A DNA stretch of 64,000 bases. It comes from an uncultured Desulfobulbus sp. (GTDB taxonomy: Bacteria > Desulfobacterota > Desulfobulbia > Desulfobulbales > Desulfobulbaceae). Below the pieces are notes generated by a model. That model had not been told where the DNA came from. It did no database searches and saw only the letters and a program-made list of their open reading frames with translations. The translations under genes and the position numbers were made by a program. Of the stretch, positions 17,147 through 24,893 are shown one piece after another. The stretch lies in assembly GCF_963664075.1 (NCBI RefSeq), contig NZ_OY760916.1, positions 2,172,001 to 2,236,000 on the forward strand. Direction: 5' to 3'. Numbering within the stretch: the first letter of the stretch is position 1; every line of letters starts with the position of its first letter.

Positions 17147-17524
17147 ATGCCCAGCACCAAAAAACGGATCACCACCTATCTCACCGACGACGAATACCGT
17201 GCCATGAGTCGGGCAGCAGCTCAGGCAGGCCTGTCGCTTTCCAAGTACGTCAAACGGGTATGTCTGGGACATTCTGTTACCAGCACGGTTGACTATCAAG
17301 CATTTCTCGCCTTGACCAAAGCCAACGCCGACCTTGGTCGCCTTGGAGGACTTTTTAAGATGTCGTTGTCCGAGGGGTCTTCCGGCAGCAACACGCCAGA
17401 GATTCGCAGGATTCTAAAATCCATTGAGCTATCAAAAGAAAACATGGTGAGGCGCTTCAATATCCTGGTTGAAGGATTATCCACAAAACGATCCAGGAAA
17501 CACCAAAATGAAATTACTCCATAA
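17147..17524 (+). CDS. traJ: TraJ/MobC-type relaxosome accessory protein
   Basis: A 125-residue DNA-binding protein with an N-terminal ribbon-helix-helix (KRITTYLTDDEYRAMSRAAA...LSLSKYVKRVC, residues 5-45). It is the first gene after oriT and the first of a short operon leading to the relaxase, as traJ is in RP4. It would bind the repeat beside nic and recruit the relaxase. The central LGRLGGLFKMSL segment is also typical of MobC/TraJ proteins. Its end overlaps the next gene by 17 nt. Confidence 0.82.
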   Translation: MPSTKKRITTYLTDDEYRAMSRAAAQAGLSLSKYVKRVCLGHSVTSTVDYQAFLALTKANADLGRLGGLFKMSLSEGSSGSNTPEIRRILKSIELSKENMVRRFNILVEGLSTKRSRKHQNEITP

Positions 17525-17765
17525 TTTGTTTCAGCTCGCAGGGGCAGTGATCATCTGCACAATGTTGGCATTATCGTGGCAGGCTTGCGGGTTTCATGGC
17601 CTGGTAAAAATTATGGTGATATTGGCTACCGTGGTTGCCTCGATATGGGCGATGATATGGGTCGGGCGTGGAATCTACTGGTTGGTTCTTATTCTTGTTA
17701 TAGGGATCATCGTCTTGCTTGAAACGCTCTGGAAAACAATCAAGCAGTTGGCACTGGGATCATGA
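17508..17765 (+). CDS. small two- to three-TM protein between traJ and traI
   Basis: An 85-residue hydrophobic protein with segments at about residues 8-25, 29-46 and 50-70. The ATG at 17,508 overlaps the traJ end, and the stop overlaps the traI start (ATGA), so it is translationally coupled to both. IncP plasmids carry a small gene (traX) in a similar place, but I see no convincing sequence match. It could help anchor the relaxosome to the coupling protein. Confidence 0.65.
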   Translation: MKLLHNLFQLAGAVIICTMLALSWQACGFHGLVKIMVILATVVASIWAMIWVGRGIYWLVLILVIGIIVLLETLWKTIKQLALGS

Positions 17766-19549
17766 TTGCAAAACGCATCAACATCGAAAAAGGCAACGAT
17801 AACTCGTGCCGACTTGGACGATACATTGCCGATGCCAGTCATGATGGGGAAAAAGTACTTTTTGCCTGGCATGAAGGATGTCTTTCGGAGACCTATGAAG
17901 CCGCGCTCATCGAAATTGAGGCAACGCAGGGTATGAACCAGAGGTGCCAGGGGAGTAAAACCTATCATCTGATGGTGAGCTTCCGGCCAGAAGACGAGCC
18001 GAAGTTAAACAGGGAAAAAATGATCCTTATTGAGAAGGCTTTTGCAGACTCCCTGGGATTTAGTGATCATCAGCGAGTGTGCGGCGTCCACAAAAACACC
18101 AACAACCTGCATATGCATATCGCCTATAACATGATTCACCCGGAGGGGTTTACCAAGCATGAACCCTTCCGAGATTTTTTCCGATTGTCTGAGGTCTGCA
18201 GGGAGATGGAAAATCGGTACAACCTGGTGATCGACAATGGAATAACTCACGATCAAAATAAGCAGCCAAAAATCAACCAACGCGCTGCCAGTATGGAGGC
18301 CCATACTGGAGAGAAATCATTTCAATCCTTTGCCATCGAACACAAAGATCTAATCGGGAAAGCCTTGGCTGATTCAAAAAGCTGGCACGAGGCCCATGCG
18401 GCCCTAGCCGAAATAGGGGTTAAGATTGTCCCAAGAGGCAACGGATTGGCAATAGCCAGTGCTGACGGTCGAGGTGCCATAAAGGCCAGCGCCCTGGGAC
18501 GTGATTTTTCCAAGAACAGGCTCACCCAACGATTAGGGGACTATGCTCCACCAAAGAAGGCAGTTCCTCAAAAAGAGGGATATCAACGGGAACCAACCCA
18601 ACCGAAGACTCCAGAGCGAGAGGCATTGTTCCAGCAATATAGGTCCTTACGGGAAAAACGTCAGCTGCGCCTTCACGCTTCTCAGCGGGAATATAGATCT
18701 ACAAAAACACAGGCGTTTTCTCAATTCAGCTATAAGCTCCAGACGCTTGAAAAACGCATCCTTCCCCGCAAAACCAAAAAAAAGCTGACGCAGATGCTCC
18801 ATATTGAAAGGCGATCAACCCTGGCCGAACTGCATGAAACCTATGAAAGAAAAATTCAAAGAATCCGTGAGGAAATCCCGTTCAATAACTGGAATGGATA
18901 TTTGAAGTGGAAGGCAGAGCAAGGAGACAGAACAGCCTTGGATGTTCTCCGTTCGAAGAAACTGAATGCGACTCTCGATCGACTTGACCAGGGTATGCAA
19001 AATAATTTCCCGGAGACACTCGCCAAATCCACGCACTCAATGGCTCTAAGCGAAAAACAAATAGCTGCTGCTGGAATATCCGGAAAACATCGCTCACGGC
19101 TGTTGGCTGTAACCAGGATGGAGCTCTTAAAAGCTCAGGAAGAAATCAACCAGGAAACCAATCCTGCACGGCCGCTGATTTTTTCAGGCACCCAGCACAC
19201 CATTGACAACAACGGTGTCGTTATTTTCTCCTTGCCAAGCGGCGGTACCATTCGAGACACGGGCAGCAAACTCTATTTTTCCTGCGACCAGGCCACGGAA
19301 CATGCGGCTGTCATGTATGGCCTCGCCCGATTTGGCAAAAATATTCATTTGAGAGGAAATAGCATTGAACGAAAAAACAACAAACGCACTTCCCTCCACC
19401 GAGCAAGAACTCACCAGCCTAACCTTGCTTGCGCTCAACAAAACCATCAACACCGCCTGCGCAAGTTGTCCGAACTCGATGTGGTTCGGCTCGGCAAAAA
19501 ATCAAAAATGTTTCTGCAGGATAATGCACGCCGTGACCTGGAGCGCTGA
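17762..19549 (+). CDS. traI: relaxase, TraI/VirD2-like (MOBP)
   Basis: Nicks oriT and leads the single strand into the recipient. The 595-residue protein has a MOBP relaxase domain: motif I with the probable nucleophile Tyr21 (RLGRYIADA), motif II around Ser/Phe in HLMVSFRPEDEP, and motif III with the metal-binding histidines (VCGVHKNTNNLHMHIAYN, about residues 108-125). The middle is coiled-coil rich. Residues 480-540 (VVIFSLPSGGTIRDTGSKL) fit the LPD7-type domain found at the C-terminus of such relaxases. It starts on the stop codon of the preceding gene, and a small cysteine-rich ORF overlaps its 3' end. Confidence 0.93.
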   Translation: MIAKRINIEKGNDNSCRLGRYIADASHDGEKVLFAWHEGCLSETYEAALIEIEATQGMNQRCQGSKTYHLMVSFRPEDEPKLNREKMILIEKAFADSLGFSDHQRVCGVHKNTNNLHMHIAYNMIHPEGFTKHEPFRDFFRLSEVCREMENRYNLVIDNGITHDQNKQPKINQRAASMEAHTGEKSFQSFAIEHKDLIGKALADSKSWHEAHAALAEIGVKIVPRGNGLAIASADGRGAIKASALGRDFSKNRLTQRLGDYAPPKKAVPQKEGYQREPTQPKTPEREALFQQYRSLREKRQLRLHASQREYRSTKTQAFSQFSYKLQTLEKRILPRKTKKKLTQMLHIERRSTLAELHETYERKIQRIREEIPFNNWNGYLKWKAEQGDRTALDVLRSKKLNATLDRLDQGMQNNFPETLAKSTHSMALSEKQIAAAGISGKHRSRLLAVTRMELLKAQEEINQETNPARPLIFSGTQHTIDNNGVVIFSLPSGGTIRDTGSKLYFSCDQATEHAAVMYGLARFGKNIHLRGNSIERKNNKRTSLHRARTHQPNLACAQQNHQHRLRKLSELDVVRLGKKSKMFLQDNARRDLER

Positions 19550-19598
19550 GGAACCCAATCTAATAACGCATTGTGATGGTCAATTTCTCGACAATTGA
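19365..19598 (+). CDS. small cysteine-rich protein overlapping the traI 3' end
   Basis: A 77-residue frame overlapping the last 185 bases of traI in another frame. A TTG start at 19,365 is preceded by AGAGGAAAT with good spacing. The product has a pattern TACASCPNSMWF...KCFCRIMHAVTW (Cys-x2-Cys-Pro, then Cys-x-Cys), which resembles small Cys-rich proteins found overlapping relaxase genes in other conjugative elements and could bind zinc. Without comparison it cannot be proved real, but the ribosome-binding site and Cys spacing favour it. Confidence 0.5.
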   Translation: MNEKTTNALPSTEQELTSLTLLALNKTINTACASCPNSMWFGSAKNQKCFCRIMHAVTWSAEEPNLITHCDGQFLDN

Positions 19599-19657
19599 GG
19601 CTACGAGGCTTTCTCGCTGATCATTATTCTAACCATCATTCTTGCCGCAACACTAAA

Positions 19658-19675
19658 TGGTTATTATAATGACCA
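19658..19675. promoter_or_regulatory. 18-bp palindromic operator upstream of the toxin-antitoxin genes
   Basis: TGGTTATTATAATGACCA is a palindrome with one mismatch, 25 bp before the antitoxin start, and contains a TATAAT. Phd/YefM antitoxins bind such palindromes to repress their own operon. Confidence 0.6.
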
Positions 19676-19699
19676 TAGGTTATTTAAGGAGGAAATGTC

Positions 19700-19963
19700 A
19701 TGCAGACAATCGAAACCTTTATTCCGATCACACAAGCCAAAGCAAAGCTTTTGGATATGGTGCGACAGATTCACGACACCAACGAGACCATAGCGATCAC
19801 AAAAAATGGCGTCCCCGAAGCCGTCATATTATCCATGACAAAGTTTGAGGCATTCTTAGAAACCATCGACATCCTTGCCGATGCAGAAACGATGGGGCAA
19901 TTGAGGCGATCGGCACAAGATGTTAACAACAACACCTTGGTTGATCTGGATGAGGCTTTTTGA
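19700..19963 (+). CDS. Phd/YefM-family antitoxin
   Basis: An 87-residue antitoxin that would bind and neutralise the RelE-type toxin next to it and repress the operon. The N-terminal fold is recognisable (FIPITQAKAKLLDMVRQI, then ETIAITKNGVPEAVILSM), followed by a helical, acidic toxin-binding tail (ADAETMGQLRRS...VDLDEAF). AAGGAGG lies 7 nt before the ATG. Its stop overlaps the toxin start by one base. Confidence 0.9.
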   Translation: MQTIETFIPITQAKAKLLDMVRQIHDTNETIAITKNGVPEAVILSMTKFEAFLETIDILADAETMGQLRRSAQDVNNNTLVDLDEAF

Positions 19964-20265
19964 TGCTGTATCAGGTCAAACTGACATCCACTGTCAACGA
20001 GATCGGAAAGAAATTTTCCCCTGAAATAAAGAGTGCTGCAAGGGCTGCACTCAAAGAACTGGCTCAAAATCCAACCATCGGCAAAGAACTGCAGGCCGAT
20101 TTAATGGGTTTTCGATCCTACAGGTTCATGCGCTATCGAATTATTTACAAGATAGATACTTCAGAAGAAATTATCATCGTTTGGGCTATCGGCCACCGTC
20201 GGGACATATACGAAAATTTCAGTGAGATGCTATTGAGGAGCCAAATAGATCCAGCGAATTCTTGA
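19963..20265 (+). CDS. RelE/ParE-superfamily toxin
   Basis: A 100-residue toxin of the RelE/ParE fold, probably an mRNA interferase or gyrase inhibitor. The ATG at 19,963 overlaps the antitoxin stop. Typical features are an N-terminal strand-helix (YQVKLTSTVNEIGKKF), the central GFRSYRFMRYRIIYKI strands with many Arg, and the C-terminal IIVWAIGHRRDIYENF block, where His-Arg-Arg-Asp-Ile-Tyr is the common family ending. It would stabilise the element by post-segregational killing. Confidence 0.88.
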   Translation: MLYQVKLTSTVNEIGKKFSPEIKSAARAALKELAQNPTIGKELQADLMGFRSYRFMRYRIIYKIDTSEEIIIVWAIGHRRDIYENFSEMLLRSQIDPANS

Positions 20266-20387
20266 AAATCTTAATGGGAAAGAAGGAAAGCAAGCAGTGC
20301 AGATATTCGCCTTCCTCCCCCTAACTCGATCGCCAAGATCACTCAATAATATATTGATATATCCAGTTAAATTTTACTTGCGACGTC

Positions 20388-20435
20388 AACTATCAGCGGT
20401 GCGCGCCAATGGCACGTCTGCTGGATAGTTTTGTA
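20388..20435. terminator. possible terminator between toxin and the leftward lipoprotein operon
   Basis: AACTATC-AGC (20,388-20,397) pairs with GCT-GATAGTT (20,419-20,430, one bulged base), closing a GC-containing loop and followed by TTTTG. It lies between convergent transcription units. Confidence 0.45.
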
Positions 20436-20492
20436 AGCTTTTATACAGTGTAGACACAGCGTCTCAGACATTCATTTATAAATATTTCCGAT

Positions 20493-21005
20493 TTATGCGG
20501 GAACCTTGTCGAACAGGCCATTCAGAGTGTTCAGCAAACCATCAACCGTGTCTCGGATGGCTTCGCTTTCAGAAAGCAGATTTTTTACATCGCCTTTTTT
20601 AAAAGAGTCTCCTAAATTTTCGATATTTGCCTCAATGCTCTCTGCTGCTTTTGCAACTTGATCAACAAGTGCTGCAACCTCGGCAAGATGCGCGGCAGCT
20701 GCAGGAAAGAAGAGGCCGCCCTCCGCGTCATTGGCAACTTTGGTTGCAAGGCGAAATCCGTCTTGCAGCGTACGTGCACGTGCAGCAATAACGGCGTAAG
20801 CTGCAAACGCCTCATCTGCAGTTGCATCAATTAACTGATCACGGGCTTCCGACAAGCGGTCTTGAGTTTCATCGTCAGCCTCATCCATCGCTTTGCTGAA
20901 TTCGCCTAGATAATTCTCGTAATCTTTGTTAGCAGCAACTGCATCGCGCAATTTAGCCAATACGGCCATACCCCGAGCTTCAGCTGCATTCTGTTCAATA
21001 GTCAT
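20493..21005 (-). CDS. helical protein of unknown function
   Basis: A 170-residue Ala/Asp/Glu-rich protein with no signal peptide, predicted all-alpha with heptad-like repeats throughout (for example ALVDQVAKAAESIEANIENL). GGAG lies 8 nt before the start codon at 21,005. It follows a lipoprotein gene by about 50 nt on the same strand and may be its cytoplasmic or secreted partner. I do not recognise the family. The higher G+C of the pair compared with the genes at 22-24 kb suggests a separate origin. Confidence 0.7.
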   Translation of the reverse strand: MTIEQNAAEARGMAVLAKLRDAVAANKDYENYLGEFSKAMDEADDETQDRLSEARDQLIDATADEAFAAYAVIAARARTLQDGFRLATKVANDAEGGLFFPAAAAHLAEVAALVDQVAKAAESIEANIENLGDSFKKGDVKNLLSESEAIRDTVDGLLNTLNGLFDKVPA

Positions 21006-21056
21006 GGTAAATCTCCAAGTAATCTATTGGTGTGTTAACTTGCCGATCAGATCCGC

Positions 21057-22088
21057 TCAGTTACCTGTCTCAGAATTCGCATCTAAATCAGGCTCTTTAG
21101 GAGCAACGACGGATCGAATTTGCTCAGCGGCTAGTTTCAGGTTCGATGCTGTGTAGTTTCCACAACTAAAACGAAGAGACCTCAGGCCACCGCATTTTTG
21201 AAGGACGCTTGCGGCATCGCTATGCGCTTTGCGCCAGGTTTCAGTTGCTTCAACAATCTTGTCCAATGCAGCAAGACGAGCCTGTTTCCATTGAATCGAA
21301 TCAACTTGTGCCTGTTGTCTCGTGCGGTAACGAGGCTCCAGTTGTGAAATTAAGGCGACGACGGCGTACGCTCGGACGGGGTCAGTTTCGTCTCTAAACT
21401 CCTTTTCTATAGACGTAAAGCCTTTGTGCTTTGTGTACCAACGCATGCGCTTTTCTCCCGCACGCTTATCAATCATTGCCCATTCCTGCAAACGAATTGA
21501 TTCGATCACGACCTTCTGTGCCATAGCCGCGTCTTTCACCACTTCTCCCAATGACTGGATATCGCCATCGACAGCAGTCATCAACTCAGCTAACGAGTTT
21601 TGGGCTTGAACTCTGGTGAATGCCGCAGCGAAGGATTTGAATGCCGCCAATGCATTTGCACTAACCGGATTGGAAGCACCGACCGTTTCAACAATCTTCG
21701 TTACTGAATCGTTGATGCTTTCAACCGCCGATTCACCAGTTTCTCCAGATGCCGCCAGTTTTGCAATGGCGTCTGCATATCCGGTCATTACTTCGAGCGT
21801 CGCATCAATATCCGCTTTGCTGGCCGCAAACGTCTGCCTGCGGCTTTTCCATTTAACTAGTCTTTTTTTCTCAAACCAGCCCTCTTCAGTGCCAATGTGG
21901 TACTGGGCATAATTCTGATCAAGCCGGTCAGTTATTTGCTTTCCCTCGCTGGCCACTGCCCCCGCAAGGTCTGCCGAATTTTGTGCCCAACCCGATATGT
22001 CTGGGGTTGCAGCACATCCCGCAAGGAAGATCAATGCAAGCCCGGAGGCCGCTAAGGTTAGGGATTTTAGTGATATTGGCAACATCAT
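21057..22088 (-). CDS. lipoprotein of unknown function, helical
   Basis: A 343-residue lipoprotein. The start at 22,088 (MMLPISLK) is chosen because GAGGAGAAAG lies just before it; the signal peptide ends at lipobox LAGC (about residues 22-25). The mature part is mostly helical, rich in Ala, Lys and Glu, with a basic WFEKKRLVKWKSRR segment near residue 75. No recognised domain. It forms a two-gene operon with the helical protein at 20,493-21,005. Element-borne lipoproteins often act in surface exclusion or envelope modification, but there is no direct evidence here. Confidence 0.72.
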   Translation of the reverse strand: MMLPISLKSLTLAASGLALIFLAGCAATPDISGWAQNSADLAGAVASEGKQITDRLDQNYAQYHIGTEEGWFEKKRLVKWKSRRQTFAASKADIDATLEVMTGYADAIAKLAASGETGESAVESINDSVTKIVETVGASNPVSANALAAFKSFAAAFTRVQAQNSLAELMTAVDGDIQSLGEVVKDAAMAQKVVIESIRLQEWAMIDKRAGEKRMRWYTKHKGFTSIEKEFRDETDPVRAYAVVALISQLEPRYRTRQQAQVDSIQWKQARLAALDKIVEATETWRKAHSDAASVLQKCGGLRSLRFSCGNYTASNLKLAAEQIRSVVAPKEPDLDANSETGN

Positions 22089-22331
22089 CTTTCTCCTCTG
22101 CATTATTGAAATTAAGTTCAATCATTACAACGGATCATTTACACAGACAAAATGAAGAATTTATTAACAAAGTCACTATTAAACAATTATTCTTTTACAT
22201 TTATACATAAAAAATCAATATGATATATTTTATATATTGACTAGATAATAAATACATCAATAAAATAAAAAATATTTCTCAAAAAAATTTAAATATATAA
22301 TTTTTTCTATGAGATATAAGGAATTTTTCTA

Positions 22332-23306
22332 TCATACCCACATTCGACATTTCATTAATTTAAATAGATTCAAAACTGCACCGTAAAAAACCACAACTGT
22401 TAAAACTGTATTGAAAAAATGCATTTTTTTAAGAGATCCCAATGTAACCAAACCAGGCATTTTATTACAAAATTTTTGTTTATCCGCCAGCTTCCCTACA
22501 TAAAAAGTCAAAAAAATTCGTTGCAACTGATATATAAAAACACCAATTAAAACAATTTTACCCGTAAATCCGTCTGTTTCAAAAACACCATGAAAGACCG
22601 TCACCTTCTCATCTAAAGAAGAAAAGTACTTATCTATCATAGGAACATAGCTAGAATATGGTTCAATTATTTCTTGATATCGCGTTAAAAAATAATTTGA
22701 CATCACACTCATTGCAATTGGCAAGAAATATAACAGAGATAGAATTACATGGAAGCGAGCACCATTACCCGTATAAGACCCCTTCAGTTCATCCCAACCA
22801 GTAGCCTTATCGTTATACACAGTGGTACCTTGGACAAAATTTCCATCCCATTCTATATCCGTATTCAACAGTATTGAATCATTAAATTCAATGCCAGATG
22901 CAACCATTGTATCAAACTTGCAGTTTATAAATTTAGCCCCATCAAAAATACAACTATGCAAGTTAACTCCTCTAGCAAAATGAACATCTGCAAAAATAGA
23001 TTTTTTAAAATTGCAGTTACTTATATCAAAATCAATAATAATATCTTTAAAAATTACCCCTTCATAATTTCCCCTCCCACCTTTTACATACCGTCTAAAC
23101 TCTTCTAATTCTAGAAAGTTAAGAGAAGGAAGATTATCATGCATTGTATCCTTACGTTTGCTTTGCCGTTTAAACTTAATACGTTCCTCTTTATAACTAA
23201 AATCATCTCCTGGATCAGCATCCAACCTATCAAGATATCGCTTAGACACTAATTCTCTAGAATATTCTGTATGCATAGAGAATACCTGTAATAAATTTGG
23301 CATCAT
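22332..23306 (-). CDS. pentapeptide-repeat-like protein with C-terminal membrane helices
   Basis: A 324-residue protein from a very A/T-rich gene. Residues 85-160 contain degenerate pentapeptide repeats (ISNCNFKKSIFADVHF, then HSCIFDGAKFINCKF), which build a right-handed beta-helix. Residues 185-320 hold about four hydrophobic segments. Such soluble beta-helix plus membrane architecture occurs in several predicted antiphage or membrane-effector proteins, but no specific family is recognised. The base composition differs sharply from the transfer genes, consistent with separate acquisition. The flanking gaps (22,122-22,331 and 23,307-23,486) are A/T-rich and show no gene. Confidence 0.65.
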   Translation of the reverse strand: MMPNLLQVFSMHTEYSRELVSKRYLDRLDADPGDDFSYKEERIKFKRQSKRKDTMHDNLPSLNFLELEEFRRYVKGGRGNYEGVIFKDIIIDFDISNCNFKKSIFADVHFARGVNLHSCIFDGAKFINCKFDTMVASGIEFNDSILLNTDIEWDGNFVQGTTVYNDKATGWDELKGSYTGNGARFHVILSLLYFLPIAMSVMSNYFLTRYQEIIEPYSSYVPMIDKYFSSLDEKVTVFHGVFETDGFTGKIVLIGVFIYQLQRIFLTFYVGKLADKQKFCNKMPGLVTLGSLKKMHFFNTVLTVVVFYGAVLNLFKLMKCRMWV

Positions 23307-23510
23307 TCAACGGTTAACATGACCAATAAAATTCCCGACATGCCATCAAACAAAAAATTGACTTTTAACGTTTAATATCATTAAAACTTCAGGGTTTCTT
23401 GAATAATTCCTGCAGCAAAACAAGCCTAGAAATCCATTTAAATAGATGAAATAATATAAAAATGTTACAATAAAGGCGTCGTCCATTTGATCTCAACCAA
23501 CGGGGCCCCT

Positions 23511-24191
23511 ATGTTTCAGCAAGAATTTTTCGACTTTGACAAGCGCATGAGCAAAATTGACAGTAACGGCGATCCTCTCGTTAAGATCAATCAGACCGTA
23601 GACTGGGAAATATTTCGTCCGACACTGGAAATCGTCAGGCCCAAGCCAGAAGAATCTACAGCAGGGTCGAAAGGCTATAATGTTGTCATGCTGTTTAAGA
23701 TACTCATCCTTCAATCCCTGTATAATTTGTCTGACGATTTTGCCGAATTCCAGATTCTTGACAGGCTACCTTTTTGTCGATTTCTCGGTTTGCCTCTAGG
23801 AAGTAAGGTTCCTGACGCCACGACCATTTGGCGTTTTCATGATGATTTGGTCACAATGGGTGCTCTTGATGAACTGTTCGCCCAATTTGAAGCATACCTC
23901 CAGGAGAGAGGATTTATTGCGCTGAAAGGGCAAATCGTCGATACGTCCATTGTAAAAGTGCCGATCCAGCGCAACAGTCGTGAAGAAAATACTGCCATAA
24001 AAGAAGGCAAAACGCCCGACACATGGAGCAAAAACAAACAGAAACGAAAAGATGTTGATGCCCGTTGGACCAAGAAAAACGGTAAATCCTTCTTTGGCTA
24101 CAAGAATCATGTTTGCGTTGACGTCAAACACAAACTAATCCGCAGCTGGAACTACAATATGGACCGATTGGGGACATTGTTAACCACTTAA
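23511..24191 (+). pseudogene. IS5-family transposase, C-terminally truncated
   Basis: Residues 1-215 match IS5-group transposases: N-terminal FFDFDKRMSKIDSNGDPLVKI, the LFKILILQSLYNLSD helix, and DTSIVKVPIQRNSREEN with the first catalytic Asp. The frame stays homologous to KNHVCVDVKHKLIRSW and then runs into 13 unrelated residues and a stop. The C-terminal DDE part is missing, and no intact inverted repeats were found. The ATG at 23,511 is the natural start; the open frame reaches further up to 23,487. Remnant of an old insertion. Confidence 0.8.
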
Positions 24192-24893
24192 CAGGAGAAA
24201 TGCGCCTACAGACCGCAGGTTGCGCAACAAAACGTAAATTTTTTCAAATTGACTGCAAAACCATAGGAAATATTCTGGAATTTGCCAGCATCAAATGGCA
24301 CTGATTCCTATTTAGCAGTACTGGTCAATTATTCAAGATACCCTTCAGTTATTTGATATTGAAATTTTAAAAACAGAAATGCAATAGGAAAAATATATAT
24401 ATAAATTGGATAACAAACATATCAACATCTATATATCACAATTTTTCAAATAACTACTTAAAACCTTCACCTTACGACTACCTTTATCAAACAAAATTTG
24501 ACGTCAAAGCACCCTCAAAAGCAAAAATAGTTGAGCAGGGGGGGGAATTGTCCCCCAGGCCCTCACAAATCCAGATGTGCACCTTTCAGCTTATCCGGCT
24601 CCTCATACCTCCTCCCCCGTGATTTACCGAGGCGTGAATTGTTTCGAGGTTCCTTCCATTTCTGGTTGAACCCAAAGCGCTCCTAGTGTCCCGTTTGGTT
24701 AATCGCGTCTAATAATTTTCTGCTTTGCAAGGAAAAATTTTGGATCATAATTAGTCTAAAATATTGATTTTATGTCTGGTTGTTTTTCGATATTACATAA
24801 AGGAACTAACCAAACGGGACACTAGGGGCACACTACTCCCAATGCCCCCCCTACTTCTTAGACTTGAATCCAGCAAACTGGATAGCATTTTTA
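24192..24893. other. 700-bp gap without genes
   Basis: Region between the truncated IS5 transposase and the intact IS4-type element. It holds a run of ten G (24,539-24,548) and a 145-bp palindromic repeat element (24,682-24,826). No open frame with coding character was seen; a short frame to about 24,303 may be the tail of a gene cut by the IS5 remnant. Confidence 0.6.
24682..24826. repeat. 145-bp MITE-like element with perfect 20-bp inverted repeats
   Basis: CCTAGTGTCCCGTTTGGTTA at 24,682-24,701 is repeated exactly in inverse orientation at 24,807-24,826. The outer CTAG may be a 4-bp target duplication around a TGTCCC...GGGACA element. There is no coding capacity inside, so it would be a non-autonomous insertion mobilised by a related transposase elsewhere. 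Confidence 0.75.
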
